This document shows, piece after piece, positions 39,738 to 48,304 of a stretch of 55,766 bases of DNA (its first letter is position 1; each line of letters opens with the position of its first letter). The stretch comes from a bacterium HR30 (GTDB taxonomy: Bacteria > Desulfobacterota > Binatia > HRBIN30). The position numbers and the translations under genes were made by a program. The stretch is from contig BEIG01000005.1 of NCBI GenBank assembly GCA_002898795.1, forward strand, positions 1 to 55,766, read 5' to 3'. A model generated the notes under the pieces. The model made no database searches and was not told where the DNA came from. It worked only from the letters and a program-made list of their open reading frames with translations.

Positions 39738-41888
39738 CTAGCCTGGTAGGTACCAAATCGGGGAAGTCCAGGCGCGTTCTTGGATCGTTCGCGGTAGCGT
39801 TGGGTCTGTGCACGCTGGTGGCCGCTGATCTGGGGGCAACTGGTTGCAGGCGTACACGTGCCAACGACAAGAGGGGTTTTCGAGTACCCGCACGTAGTAG
39901 AAGGCCGGAGCCTCCGGGTTGAAATCCGGGTCATGCCATACGGTACAGAGGCGGGTAAAGCCCGGGCCCGTCGGCGTGCATGTTTGCAAGTCGACCGTGG
40001 CCCCGTTGTCCCCACTACCGGCAACGTCGTAAATCCGAAGTTGGGCGTTTCCGCCTTCGACCCAGCCTTTGACTACCTGAATGCGCTGCAGCAGCGTACC
40101 CGGATGTTCCGGCGTGCCGGGATCGTACTCAGCAGCAATGGCGAAGGCGGGCACGCCGGGAGCTCCGGCTCCTTCCGCGAGGGTGCCGCCCATTGGTACA
40201 CCGTGCGCATAGCCGAGTTCGATGCGGTCGGCCCTGTCGCACCAGTTCGGTGGGAGATCCCAGCCAGCGAAGAAGCGTACCACGATACGTGGTCCGCTGG
40301 TGGCAAACGTTTCCTTGCGTTTCAAGCTGGCAAAGATGGACTCCCGCGTGTTTTCCTCCGCCCAGACGGCAGCGAGTCCACCCGGATTGAAGAGGACCGG
40401 CGTGTCTCCAAGCTCGTCGAATCCCATCAACCCTTCCGGCGTGGATTCGGCCGAGCCACGGTGGCCTTGGAACTCGTACTCCGCAACCCTCCCAGGCGTA
40501 CCGTTATGGGTGTCAGTGCTAGCAATGAAACCAAAGGAAAAAGGGTTGACGCCAAGCCGAGCGTATTCGAGCAAGCCCATACCCAGAACATTGCGCACGT
40601 AGTCCCGCCGAGAGATACAACCACGCCCAGCAGCCCCGAGCTGTCCCATGCCCTCGCCGCAGTCTTCCAATGCACCGCGACGCCGTGGCTCGAAGTCGCA
40701 CGCTTCGTCGGGAACACCGAGAACGCTCGATAATCCGCCAAAACACTCGCTCGAGCCCTTGTGCTGAAAGATTTCCACGAGGGGTTCTAGGCGAGCCCGT
40801 AGGGAGGCTTGCTCGCGTTGTTGCTCGATGGAGGATGCTCCCGGATACTCTACGGTAAACATGCGGCCGGTGCTTTCGTTGGAGTTGTGGGGAATCGCAA
40901 TTACGTCGCACCCAGCGATATTCTGCTTGCACACCCGCTCTAGCTCGCGCCACAACCCCTGAGGCGTACTTTGCTCGAACACGCTGACCGGCGGCGGTAC
41001 ACGATCATTTGCGAACACGACGTTACGGTGCAGCGTGCTGCCGGCCAAAGCGTTCGTATACTCGTACGCGATAAACGTGGTAAATTGGCAGGGTTCGTAC
41101 GCCTGCGCCGCGGCACCACGGATGCGTTCCCAAACATCACCGGCAACCTGCAGACAACGTTGCCAATCGGTACCGCACACTTCGGAGGCGCGCTGGGGCC
41201 GACGTACGGAAAGTCGCGCGCCAAAGTCCAATTGAGATTCAGCAAAACCGCGACGAAAGTTCCGGCAGGTGAGGGTGTCGTAAGCGGGCGAGCCGGGAGT
41301 AGAGCAGAGAGAAACCTCCCCGAGGAACTCCGAGTGATCGGTAACCGCCGCGAAATGCAGGGCGCGATCGATGCGTGCTAGGCGAGTACCGTTGCCCGCA
41401 GCGTCCAGAGGCGGAAGGGCAATCGGGGTTCCGCGAGCGAATCGGTAAGCATCCGCGGGGCTGGTGCGTACGTCCCACGTATATGCATCGAACGAGTTAG
41501 CCGTATGCACGTGGAGGTCGCCGAAAAATACTTGTCTTTCACGACGATAGTTTCCGCATTGCCGGGTGGGCTCGGTTGCCGTGGGTGTTGGCTGCAAGGC
41601 GGTCGGCGTGGGTGAGGGAGAACAGCCACGGAGGAGAGAGTCGACTGCTGCCACCACCTCGTCAACGGTGATTCTGCCGTCTCCGTCGCGGTCCCCTGCG
41701 GAACAGAGAGCAACAGCTTGGCGCCCCAGAGCGACGTTCACCATGCGAACGATTTCATTGACCGACACGCTACCCGAGCTGTCGCAGTCTCCCACACAAC
41801 TCCCCCATGATGGCACAGCCCCGCAGGCAACAAACGCCACGCCGACAATTTGCACCACCACCCGCCACGGCCGAACGTAGACTCGCAT
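39738..41888 (-). CDS. DUF3604 protein with N-terminal dockerin-like EF-hand pair
   Basis: This secreted protein has 716 aa from the ATG at 41888 (AAAGGAG upstream). After a signal peptide, two EF-hand loops at residues 31-89 (CVGDCDSSGSVSVNE and DRDGDGRITVDE) and a PT linker (90-108) lead into a DUF3604 domain. That domain opens with VFFGDLHVHTANSFDAY (GDLHVHT, 123-129) and TDHSEF, the metal-binding His pattern of PHP-type phosphoesterases. The substrate is unknown. The EF-hand module matches the one in the 25925-26953 product. It follows the HupE gene by 53 bp on the same strand. Confidence 0.85.
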   Translation of the reverse strand: MRVYVRPWRVVVQIVGVAFVACGAVPSWGSCVGDCDSSGSVSVNEIVRMVNVALGRQAVALCSAGDRDGDGRITVDEVVAAVDSLLRGCSPSPTPTALQPTPTATEPTRQCGNYRRERQVFFGDLHVHTANSFDAYTWDVRTSPADAYRFARGTPIALPPLDAAGNGTRLARIDRALHFAAVTDHSEFLGEVSLCSTPGSPAYDTLTCRNFRRGFAESQLDFGARLSVRRPQRASEVCGTDWQRCLQVAGDVWERIRGAAAQAYEPCQFTTFIAYEYTNALAGSTLHRNVVFANDRVPPPVSVFEQSTPQGLWRELERVCKQNIAGCDVIAIPHNSNESTGRMFTVEYPGASSIEQQREQASLRARLEPLVEIFQHKGSSECFGGLSSVLGVPDEACDFEPRRRGALEDCGEGMGQLGAAGRGCISRRDYVRNVLGMGLLEYARLGVNPFSFGFIASTDTHNGTPGRVAEYEFQGHRGSAESTPEGLMGFDELGDTPVLFNPGGLAAVWAEENTRESIFASLKRKETFATSGPRIVVRFFAGWDLPPNWCDRADRIELGYAHGVPMGGTLAEGAGAPGVPAFAIAAEYDPGTPEHPGTLLQRIQVVKGWVEGGNAQLRIYDVAGSGDNGATVDLQTCTPTGPGFTRLCTVWHDPDFNPEAPAFYYVRVLENPSCRWHVYACNQLPPDQRPPACTDPTLPRTIQERAWTSPIWYLPG

Positions 41889-41941
41889 CCTCTCTCCTTT
41901 GGTTCTCGTCGAGTACTGTGGCATCTCCGTCGAAATCAAGC

Positions 41942-42973
41942 CTAGGGTGCGATGGGCTCGACCAGAGCCAAGGCGCGCTCCAGGGTAATCCAAGCTCCGG
42001 CAATTCCAAGAAAGCCACCTCCAGCCCGCTTCCAAGAGTGGGGCGACGTTGAGGAGCGCTGGACCAGGAACCCGAGCAGACTGAAAGCCAACACCCACAG
42101 GAGTTGCCCCAGCTCTACCCCTGAGTTGAAGAAGGCGACCGCAGCGAGGGAGTGCAACCCGAGATCCTGGAAAACTCCCGCAAAGCCCACGCCGTGAAGC
42201 AGGCCAAAGGGGAATCCAAAGAACGTGGTCCCCGTTGGGGAAGACGAACCTGCTTGGCGCCAAAGCTCGCGACCCACAAAGACAATGCTAGCCCCAATCG
42301 CGACCTCGACGATCTTTTGCTCGAAACGGAACCAATTGGCGGCGGCGACCACGAGCGCCAACCCGTGGCCGAGGGTGAACATGGTCACGGTGACCAGCAC
42401 GTCTTTCTTCCGGCGCAGCAACCAAACAAGGCCAGCGAGAAAAAGGAGATGGTCGATCCCCAGAACTACATGTTTCATGCCAAGACTGAGGTACGTATGG
42501 GCGACGGTGGTGAGAGGTAGCAAGTCGGCACGCCGGAGGTGGAAGCGACCAGTCCGAGGGTCAGTGCTTCCGGAAATCTCTTGACCATCAAGGTACCGCA
42601 CGCGAACCCACACGTTCCCTGTCGCTTCCGTGGTACTCGAAACGCGGAGGGTTGTTTCCACCATCGCAAGCTCGGCACAGGTGAAACGCGCTAACGGCGT
42701 GGCGTGTACCATGGATGGGGCGCAGTCGTCCGGTAACTGCACGACTAGCGCGAGCGGCAAAGCTCCCGAAGGCTTCCAGGCGATCGCTTCCCAACGAGCC
42801 GGGTCGCGTTGACGAAGCTCGAGGATGGTTGGCTCGAGAGGATGCGCTGAGAGAGTACCCGCGACACTGAGCGAAAAAAGAAGAGCGAAAAAGGCCAGGG
42901 CTCCGTAGCGTCTCAGCTCTCCAGTCGTGTGGTATTTCGCGTGGGCGGACGAACGCCGCAGGCACCGAGACAT
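41942..42973 (-). CDS. HupE/UreJ-2 family membrane protein
   Basis: This 343-aa protein has a signal-like N-terminus (ALAFFALLFSLSVAGTLSA), an extracytoplasmic strand-rich domain to about residue 165, and then six or so membrane helices. Family motifs are MKHVVLGIDHLLFLAGL, FTLGHGLAL and FGLLHGVGFAGVF, with histidines typical of the HupE/UreJ nickel/cobalt permease group. AAAGG precedes the ATG at 42973. It is co-directional with DUF3604, a pairing I recall from other Proteobacteria. Its transport substrate is not established. Confidence 0.85.
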   Translation of the reverse strand: MSRCLRRSSAHAKYHTTGELRRYGALAFFALLFSLSVAGTLSAHPLEPTILELRQRDPARWEAIAWKPSGALPLALVVQLPDDCAPSMVHATPLARFTCAELAMVETTLRVSSTTEATGNVWVRVRYLDGQEISGSTDPRTGRFHLRRADLLPLTTVAHTYLSLGMKHVVLGIDHLLFLAGLVWLLRRKKDVLVTVTMFTLGHGLALVVAAANWFRFEQKIVEVAIGASIVFVGRELWRQAGSSSPTGTTFFGFPFGLLHGVGFAGVFQDLGLHSLAAVAFFNSGVELGQLLWVLAFSLLGFLVQRSSTSPHSWKRAGGGFLGIAGAWITLERALALVEPIAP

Positions 42974-43100
42974 GGGAGCCTTTTGTTCCATGGGGTTTCG
43001 TCAAGCAAGCCTCCACAAGCGACGGATCGAAGCCCATTGGTTTGACTTGTGCGCTGGTTGCATGCGATAGGGAACCACAACAGCGGCTCTGGAGTCGATT

Positions 43101-44390
43101 GTGGTGTGGCTGGTGTTGGGTCGGTACAAAGCGTTGAGGCCGAGCCTGTTGGTTTTCCTCCTCGGCACTTGGCTGCCCGTGACAAGGAGCGCTGCGCAGG
43201 TGTTCCCTATCGAGGAGCAACTTTTGGCGGCGCAGCGATACGCGGTGGGAGCAGAGCGGGCGGCGCGACTTTCGGAGCGGGCCGCGCAGAAAATTGCCGA
43301 CGCGGTGCGCGCGGAGCGACGCACGGTTTGGCTCGAGCGTACTGCGGAAGAACTACGCGCCCGAGGTGGGCGGGAATACTTGGCGGCGCGGCGGGGGGCA
43401 GAACTGGCGCGGCGGGAGCGGACCGCAGTGGTGACCGAAGCGCGCGCACTAACGCGCGCGGCGGTCGAGACGTTCGATCGACTTCTGGAAACGCCTGCCG
43501 CCCTCGAACGCGCGGCACGGGGAGTCCCCGAGGAGCTGCTGAGCCTCTCGGAGCGCGTGGCGGAAACGGCCGCGCGGCTGCGTGCAGCCGCAGTCGCGGG
43601 GCGCGATGCCCTTCTCGATCTGCAAGCGGTTCATACCCGTTTGGAGCTTTCGCGGGCGCAACTAACGGAAGCGAGGGCTCGGCGGTACGAGGAATCGTTG
43701 GTCCGAAAGCAAGCTACACTGATCGACAGCCTCGATCGCCTCGTCCAAGCGGGCGAGGCTCTTACCCTGGCAGCAGAAGATTTAGAGCGGGCTACGAAAG
43801 TCCCGCAGCTACGCGAGCGGTTGGAGCCATCGCGGCCTCCAGCGCGGCGCTGGGGCGGTGGCCTTGGTTTCGCTTTCAACGTGGATATTGGCGGGAAAGA
43901 GCGGGTGGACACAGCACGAATTGTCGAGGACGCGAAAAGTGGTGGTCAGGTTGTCCGTGTCGACCGTGCCCCTACGAATATCCCGCGCGCATTGGCGGAA
44001 GTGCATTACCTGTTCCCCATCAACCCGAGTGCCAAATTGGTCAAAGGCGACCCGCACAAGGGGACTCGTTCCGACTCGGTTCGGCAGAACGAGGAGCCGG
44101 TGCGAGCACGCTTTCCTGGGGACTTGGCCGTGGGGCCATTTCTCGGGGTGCAGTTCGGTGATGACTTTGTCGATGCCGTGGGCGCAGGCCTGATGTTGGG
44201 TTGGCGAGTGGACGCGCTGTTTCCGCGAGACCAGTTGCAACTGGGCGTGGGGTACTTCGCGGATCCGAACACGCGAGTGTTGGGTGACGGCTTTGCTGCA
44301 AACCATCCACCCCCGGCGGGGGAAACGCAGGTTCGATACAAGGAAGTGACGAAATCTGGCGTGATGGTGCTGATTACCTACGGCTTCTAA
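43101..44390 (+). CDS. Unknown exported coiled-coil protein with barrel-like C-terminus
   Basis: I do not recognise the family. The 429-aa product begins with a signal peptide (SLLVFLLGTWLPVTRSAAQ). A long Ala/Arg/Glu-rich coiled coil spans about 36-245, then a Pro-Arg linker (RLEPSRPPARR). A strand-rich domain follows (WGGGLGFAFNVDIGG, VGPFLGVQFGDDFVD, LQLGVGYFADPN), ending in MVLITYGF, a terminal Phe as in outer-membrane barrels. A coiled-coil stalk anchored by a small barrel is plausible. The GTG at 43101 has GGAG upstream. It is divergent from hupE and convergent with the isomerase gene. Confidence 0.6.
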   Translation: MVWLVLGRYKALRPSLLVFLLGTWLPVTRSAAQVFPIEEQLLAAQRYAVGAERAARLSERAAQKIADAVRAERRTVWLERTAEELRARGGREYLAARRGAELARRERTAVVTEARALTRAAVETFDRLLETPAALERAARGVPEELLSLSERVAETAARLRAAAVAGRDALLDLQAVHTRLELSRAQLTEARARRYEESLVRKQATLIDSLDRLVQAGEALTLAAEDLERATKVPQLRERLEPSRPPARRWGGGLGFAFNVDIGGKERVDTARIVEDAKSGGQVVRVDRAPTNIPRALAEVHYLFPINPSAKLVKGDPHKGTRSDSVRQNEEPVRARFPGDLAVGPFLGVQFGDDFVDAVGAGLMLGWRVDALFPRDQLQLGVGYFADPNTRVLGDGFAANHPPPAGETQVRYKEVTKSGVMVLITYGF

Positions 44391-44434
44391 AGCTCGATGC
44401 AGCTCGAAGTCGAGCCAGCACGCTAGCCGCAATT

Positions 44435-45328
44435 TTAGGGTACACCGAAAGAGCTGCTGGCCGAGGCCTCCTCGCTGTCTGTCACTGTGGGCTCCACGAC
44501 CACGCGGTACCGTTGCCGCAACTTACGGAGCCCCTCTACACGAGCACGAGAGCGCTCGTCATCGAGCCAATCTTGCTCCACCCGGCTGCGCACCGCGTCG
44601 AACGAAGGCAGCTCCGGAGGGCGCCATTCCTCGAGGCGAACCAAGTGCCAGCCAAAGGCGGACGGAATGGGCTCGCTCCAAGTTCCTTGGGGCAGCTTGC
44701 GTAAGGCGGCAAGAAAAGCAGGGCCAAACGTCGCCTCCACTTCGGCAGTGGTGCGCTCCGTCCACCGAAGCCCACGAAGAAAAGGGGCAGAAACAGTCTC
44801 CGGCGGTTCCCCCGCTTCCAACCGGCGCCGGAGTTCCTCGAGTGTTGGCGTTGGCGATGCCACATTCGATGAAGTGGCATGCTCGTTGTTTTCACGGGGT
44901 TGGAAAACGTGTTGAAAGCTCACCCGTTCCGGAAGTCGGTATCGTTCCGGCTGCAACTCAAAGTAGTCTTTGAGCTGCTGCTCGGTCGGTGGCGGGCCGC
45001 TCGCGCTGGCCTCCAAGAGAAAAGTCATTTTTTGCACGACCCGGCGGCGCACAATGGGGTCGCCCCGGTCGAGCCCGAGCCGTAGACCCTCACGCCACAG
45101 CAACTCTTGGTCGAGAAAGTCAGCGAGCAGGGCCTCGCGCTCGGATGCAGTCGGGGTTCTGCCCCACTGTGCCACAAAGCTTCGCTCCAGCGCGCCGATT
45201 TCGTCGGGACCAATGGTGATGGTGTGAGTCTTTGGCACCACGGCGTGCCACAGTGCGAGCAGACTCGCCGCGACGACGAAAAACCAAAAACTTGGCTCGC
45301 GTAACACCAAGCGAGCGAGACGGCGCAT
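44435..45328 (-). CDS. Parvulin-type peptidyl-prolyl isomerase (PpiC/SurA-like), membrane anchored
   Basis: This 297-aa protein has an N-terminal membrane anchor (SFWFFVVAASLLALWHAV). A helical chaperone-like region follows (LLADFLDQELLWREGLRLGL), then a parvulin domain with RVSFQHVFQP and the C-terminal SAFGWHLVRLEEW. It probably assists folding of exported proteins in the periplasm. The start is the ATG at 45328, 6 nt after the AidB-like stop, so the two genes are cotranscribed. A GTG one codon earlier is equally possible. Confidence 0.85.
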   Translation of the reverse strand: MRRLARLVLREPSFWFFVVAASLLALWHAVVPKTHTITIGPDEIGALERSFVAQWGRTPTASEREALLADFLDQELLWREGLRLGLDRGDPIVRRRVVQKMTFLLEASASGPPPTEQQLKDYFELQPERYRLPERVSFQHVFQPRENNEHATSSNVASPTPTLEELRRRLEAGEPPETVSAPFLRGLRWTERTTAEVEATFGPAFLAALRKLPQGTWSEPIPSAFGWHLVRLEEWRPPELPSFDAVRSRVEQDWLDDERSRARVEGLRKLRQRYRVVVEPTVTDSEEASASSSFGVP

Positions 45329-45334
45329 CACCAG

Positions 45335-46990
45335 TCAAGCCGGTAGATTCCGCTCGATAATCGACTGGACACGGATGCCTCGGGGTAAGGTGCCAAAAGC
45401 GCGTCCACCATCCCCTTCCAGACGCGAACGGCAAAACGCTTGTGCAACCTCGGGCACGCTGTGACGCAACAAGAGCGAAGATTGTAAAACCACTGCCATC
45501 CGTTCCACGAGCCGCCGAGCGCGGAACTCGCTGTCGTCGAGCTGGTTCAGTTCCTCTTCGACTTCTCGAATTGCACGATCGAGGGCGGGCTCGCCTTGTG
45601 CCAGGCCGACTTCTTGGAAGAACGCGGGTACGGTTTCTGGCTCCTTTCTGATGGCGCGCAACACATCCAAGCAAATCACATTGCCCGAGCCTTCCCAAAT
45701 GCCGTTGAGGGGCGCTTCGCGGTACAGGCGCGGCATGACGCTTTCCTCCACGTAACCGGCACCGCCAAGGCACTCGAGAGCTTCCGCAACCATCATCGGC
45801 GTGCGTTTGCAGACCCAATATTTCACCACGGCGGTTGCCAGTCGGGCAAAGGCACGTTCTTCCGGATTGCGGTGGGCCATGTCGTAAGCACGGGCTAAAC
45901 GCATCATTGCCACAGTGGCTGCCTCGCTTTCTAAGCAAAGATCCGCCAGCACGTTTTGCATGAGCGGTTGTTCCACAAGGCGCTTGCCGAACGCAGAGCG
46001 ATGACGACAATGGTGGATCGCTTGCACGAGCGCTTGGCGCATGATGGCCGCTGAGCCGATCACGCAGTCGAGCCGCGTATGGTTCACCATTTCGATAATG
46101 GTGCGCACGCCACGGCCCTCTTCGCCGACCATGCGGCCCCAGGCTCGATCCAATTCGATCTCGCTCGATGCGTTAGACCGATTACCCAATTTGTCCTTGA
46201 GGCGCTGAATCAAAATGGTATTCCGCACGCCGTCTGGGCGCCAACGCGGAACGAAGAAGCAAGAGAGCCCTTTGTCCGTGTAAGCCAGCATGAGGAAGGC
46301 ATCGCTCATTGGGGCGGAGCAAAACCATTTGTGACCCGTGATCCAATAAGCCGCGCCGGGCCCCCCCGAATCTACCGGCTCGGCACGGGTCGTGTTGGCG
46401 CGGACGTCCGAACCGCCTTGCTTTTCTGTCATTGCCATGCCGCAAATCACCCCGCGCTTTTGATTCGGTGGCAGGGATCGCGGGTCGTATTCCGTGGAAA
46501 CGATCCGCGGTTCCCACTCTGCCGCAATCTCCGGCTGGTGTCGTATGGCCGGAACGATCGAGTACGTCATCGAAATCGGGCAACCATGACCGGCTTCCAC
46601 TTGTGACTCCAAGAAGAATTTCGCGGCGCGAGCGACATGGGCGCCCGGTTGTTGTCGTCGCCACGGCAGAGCGTGGAGTTCATGAGCGACCGCGAGCGCC
46701 ATGAGCTGGTGGTACGCAGGGTGGTACTCCACCTCGTCGATCCGGTTGCCGTAGCGATCGTAGTTGCGCAAAACCGGAGGATGAGTGTTTGCTTGCACGC
46801 CCCAAAGGAGAGGTTCTCCAGTGAGAACCCGAGAAAGTTCGGCGATGCTTTCGCGAGCCCAAGCAGCACCCTCGCGAACCAACGCTTCCTCTAAAATCCG
46901 ATCGGTGCTGAACAGATCGTGGCCCTCGAATGGTGGAGGCTGGTTGAGAACGTCGTGTGTCTTGTGCGCCAGAGTGATGACGTTTTTCAT
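45335..46990 (-). CDS. AidB-like acyl-CoA dehydrogenase family protein
   Basis: This 551-aa FAD protein of the AidB subfamily is longer than ordinary acyl-CoA dehydrogenases. Diagnostic features are VEYHPAYHQLMALAV, CPISMTYSIVPA, MAMTEKQGGSDVRANTT and the C-terminal LNGIWEGSGNVICLDVLR. E. coli AidB binds DNA and is induced by alkylation; others act on acyl-CoAs. The ATG at 46990 has AAAGGAG upstream. The downstream partner is the parvulin isomerase, an odd pairing. Confidence 0.9.
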   Translation of the reverse strand: MKNVITLAHKTHDVLNQPPPFEGHDLFSTDRILEEALVREGAAWARESIAELSRVLTGEPLLWGVQANTHPPVLRNYDRYGNRIDEVEYHPAYHQLMALAVAHELHALPWRRQQPGAHVARAAKFFLESQVEAGHGCPISMTYSIVPAIRHQPEIAAEWEPRIVSTEYDPRSLPPNQKRGVICGMAMTEKQGGSDVRANTTRAEPVDSGGPGAAYWITGHKWFCSAPMSDAFLMLAYTDKGLSCFFVPRWRPDGVRNTILIQRLKDKLGNRSNASSEIELDRAWGRMVGEEGRGVRTIIEMVNHTRLDCVIGSAAIMRQALVQAIHHCRHRSAFGKRLVEQPLMQNVLADLCLESEAATVAMMRLARAYDMAHRNPEERAFARLATAVVKYWVCKRTPMMVAEALECLGGAGYVEESVMPRLYREAPLNGIWEGSGNVICLDVLRAIRKEPETVPAFFQEVGLAQGEPALDRAIREVEEELNQLDDSEFRARRLVERMAVVLQSSLLLRHSVPEVAQAFCRSRLEGDGGRAFGTLPRGIRVQSIIERNLPA

Positions 46991-47167
46991 TCCAAGCTCC
47001 TTTCGCACCCACCGAACCCACGGTTGCACACAGCCGCTTGAGCGGTGGGTTACGGCCAGCTTTGGCTGGCGTTGGCCCCTCGTTCAAGAGGTGTGCTGCG
47101 TTCAGTTGCTACATAGCTTAAAAGTTCGGTAAGGACCAAGTGGGCTTTTTGATGGAAGGAGCGGGAG

Positions 47168-47557
47168 ATGGATGCAAATCTGGTCACGCGGTTTTTGGTT
47201 ACTGCGTTTTTCGCGGTGACGTTTTTGCAATCGGGCCTGGATAAGGTGATCGATCGCGAGAGCAATCTGCAATATCTCTCGGAGCATTTCCAGAGCACAC
47301 CTTTGAGTCCGTGGGTGCCGCAGCTTCTCACCGCGATCACCGTGCTGGAACTCATTGCCGGGGGGCTTTGCGGCTTGGGTTTGCTCTTGCTCGATTTTCG
47401 GCAACCGGGAATGCGGGTGGCGGGCTGGGGGGTCGGAATGTCCGGCATTGCGCTGCTTTGCTTGTTGTTTGGACAACGCCTGGCAAAGGATTATGCGGGG
47501 GCGGCAGTGGTTGCTGCGTATTTCGCCGTGGTGCTCCTAGGTTTGCGAGCATTCTGA
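47168..47557 (+). CDS. DoxX-like four-helix membrane protein
   Basis: This 129-aa protein has four hydrophobic helices and the DoxX-type opening LVTAFFAVTFLQSGLDKVID. The family function is loosely defined, with links to thiosulfate:quinone oxidation or oxidative stress. AAGGAG precedes the ATG. The flavin reductase gene follows 10 bp later, so the two form a small operon, possibly for quinone or flavin redox chemistry. Confidence 0.82.
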   Translation: MDANLVTRFLVTAFFAVTFLQSGLDKVIDRESNLQYLSEHFQSTPLSPWVPQLLTAITVLELIAGGLCGLGLLLLDFRQPGMRVAGWGVGMSGIALLCLLFGQRLAKDYAGAAVVAAYFAVVLLGLRAF

Positions 47558-47567
47558 GGGAAGTCCG

Positions 47568-48041
47568 ATGGCAGTGACTAAAGAACAATTTCGGCGCTGG
47601 CTCGCAAGCTTCGCAGCCGGCGTGACCGTGGTAACGACTCGTTCCGCAGACGGGCGTCCGTACGGCCTCACAGCCACAGCGTTCACGTCAGTTTCGCTCG
47701 AGCCGCCCTTGGTGCTCGTATGCGTGGATAAAAAGTCCGAAAGCCACCCTCACTTTTTGGCGTCTCGCGTTTTCGCCGTGAACTTCCTCGCTGAAGGGCA
47801 AGAGCACTACGCACGCCGCTTTGCTGTTTCCGGAGGAGAAAAGTTCCGAGACATTCCCTTTGCTTTTGGAGTGGGTGGGGCGCCGTTGTTGCAAGAACGT
47901 CTCGGATTTGTCGAGTGCCGGGCCGAAGAAATCGTCGAGGCAGGCGATCATACGATTCTGATTGGGCGCGTGGTCGCGGGAGACGCAGCAGAAGAGAAAA
48001 GACCTCTCCTGTACTTTCGCGGGGCCTATTACGGAATTTGA
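47568..48041 (+). CDS. Flavin reductase-like FMN-binding protein
   Basis: This 157-aa protein of the HpaC/flavin-reductase domain family has FAAGVTVVTTR near the N-terminus and LTATAFTSVSLEPPLVLVCV. It also has HPHFLASRVFAVNFLAE and the C-terminal LLYFRGAYYG. Such enzymes reduce FMN or FAD with NAD(P)H, often to feed a two-component monooxygenase; none is adjacent. It is in an operon with the DoxX gene. Confidence 0.9.
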   Translation: MAVTKEQFRRWLASFAAGVTVVTTRSADGRPYGLTATAFTSVSLEPPLVLVCVDKKSESHPHFLASRVFAVNFLAEGQEHYARRFAVSGGEKFRDIPFAFGVGGAPLLQERLGFVECRAEEIVEAGDHTILIGRVVAGDAAEEKRPLLYFRGAYYGI

Positions 48042-48304
48042 GTGCGTAGTCGAAAGGTGTTGCCGCGGCTGGCTGTGGAATCCCTGCAGGGGCAGAAACG
48101 TGTCGCGAAGAAGCATTTCTCCAAACTGGCAGCTTCGTTGAAGGTGTCATCATCGAAAACCATCATCCCCAGTTAGTGCGGGCGGCGCCGAGCAAATGTG
48201 CCGTAGACCGTCCGAGGCTGTTCAGCCCAGGCTATATCTAACTTGTACCCGGGCGGACACGAGACCGATCCGAACCAGAAGGGAATGAGGCACTGAAGCA
48301 GAGG

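Noticed and set aside
43049-44161. Plus-strand open frame of 370 codons, Gly/Arg/Ala-rich
   Set aside because: It overlaps the 43101-44390 frame, which has a signal peptide, coiled coil and barrel-like end; the alternative is low-complexity shadow.
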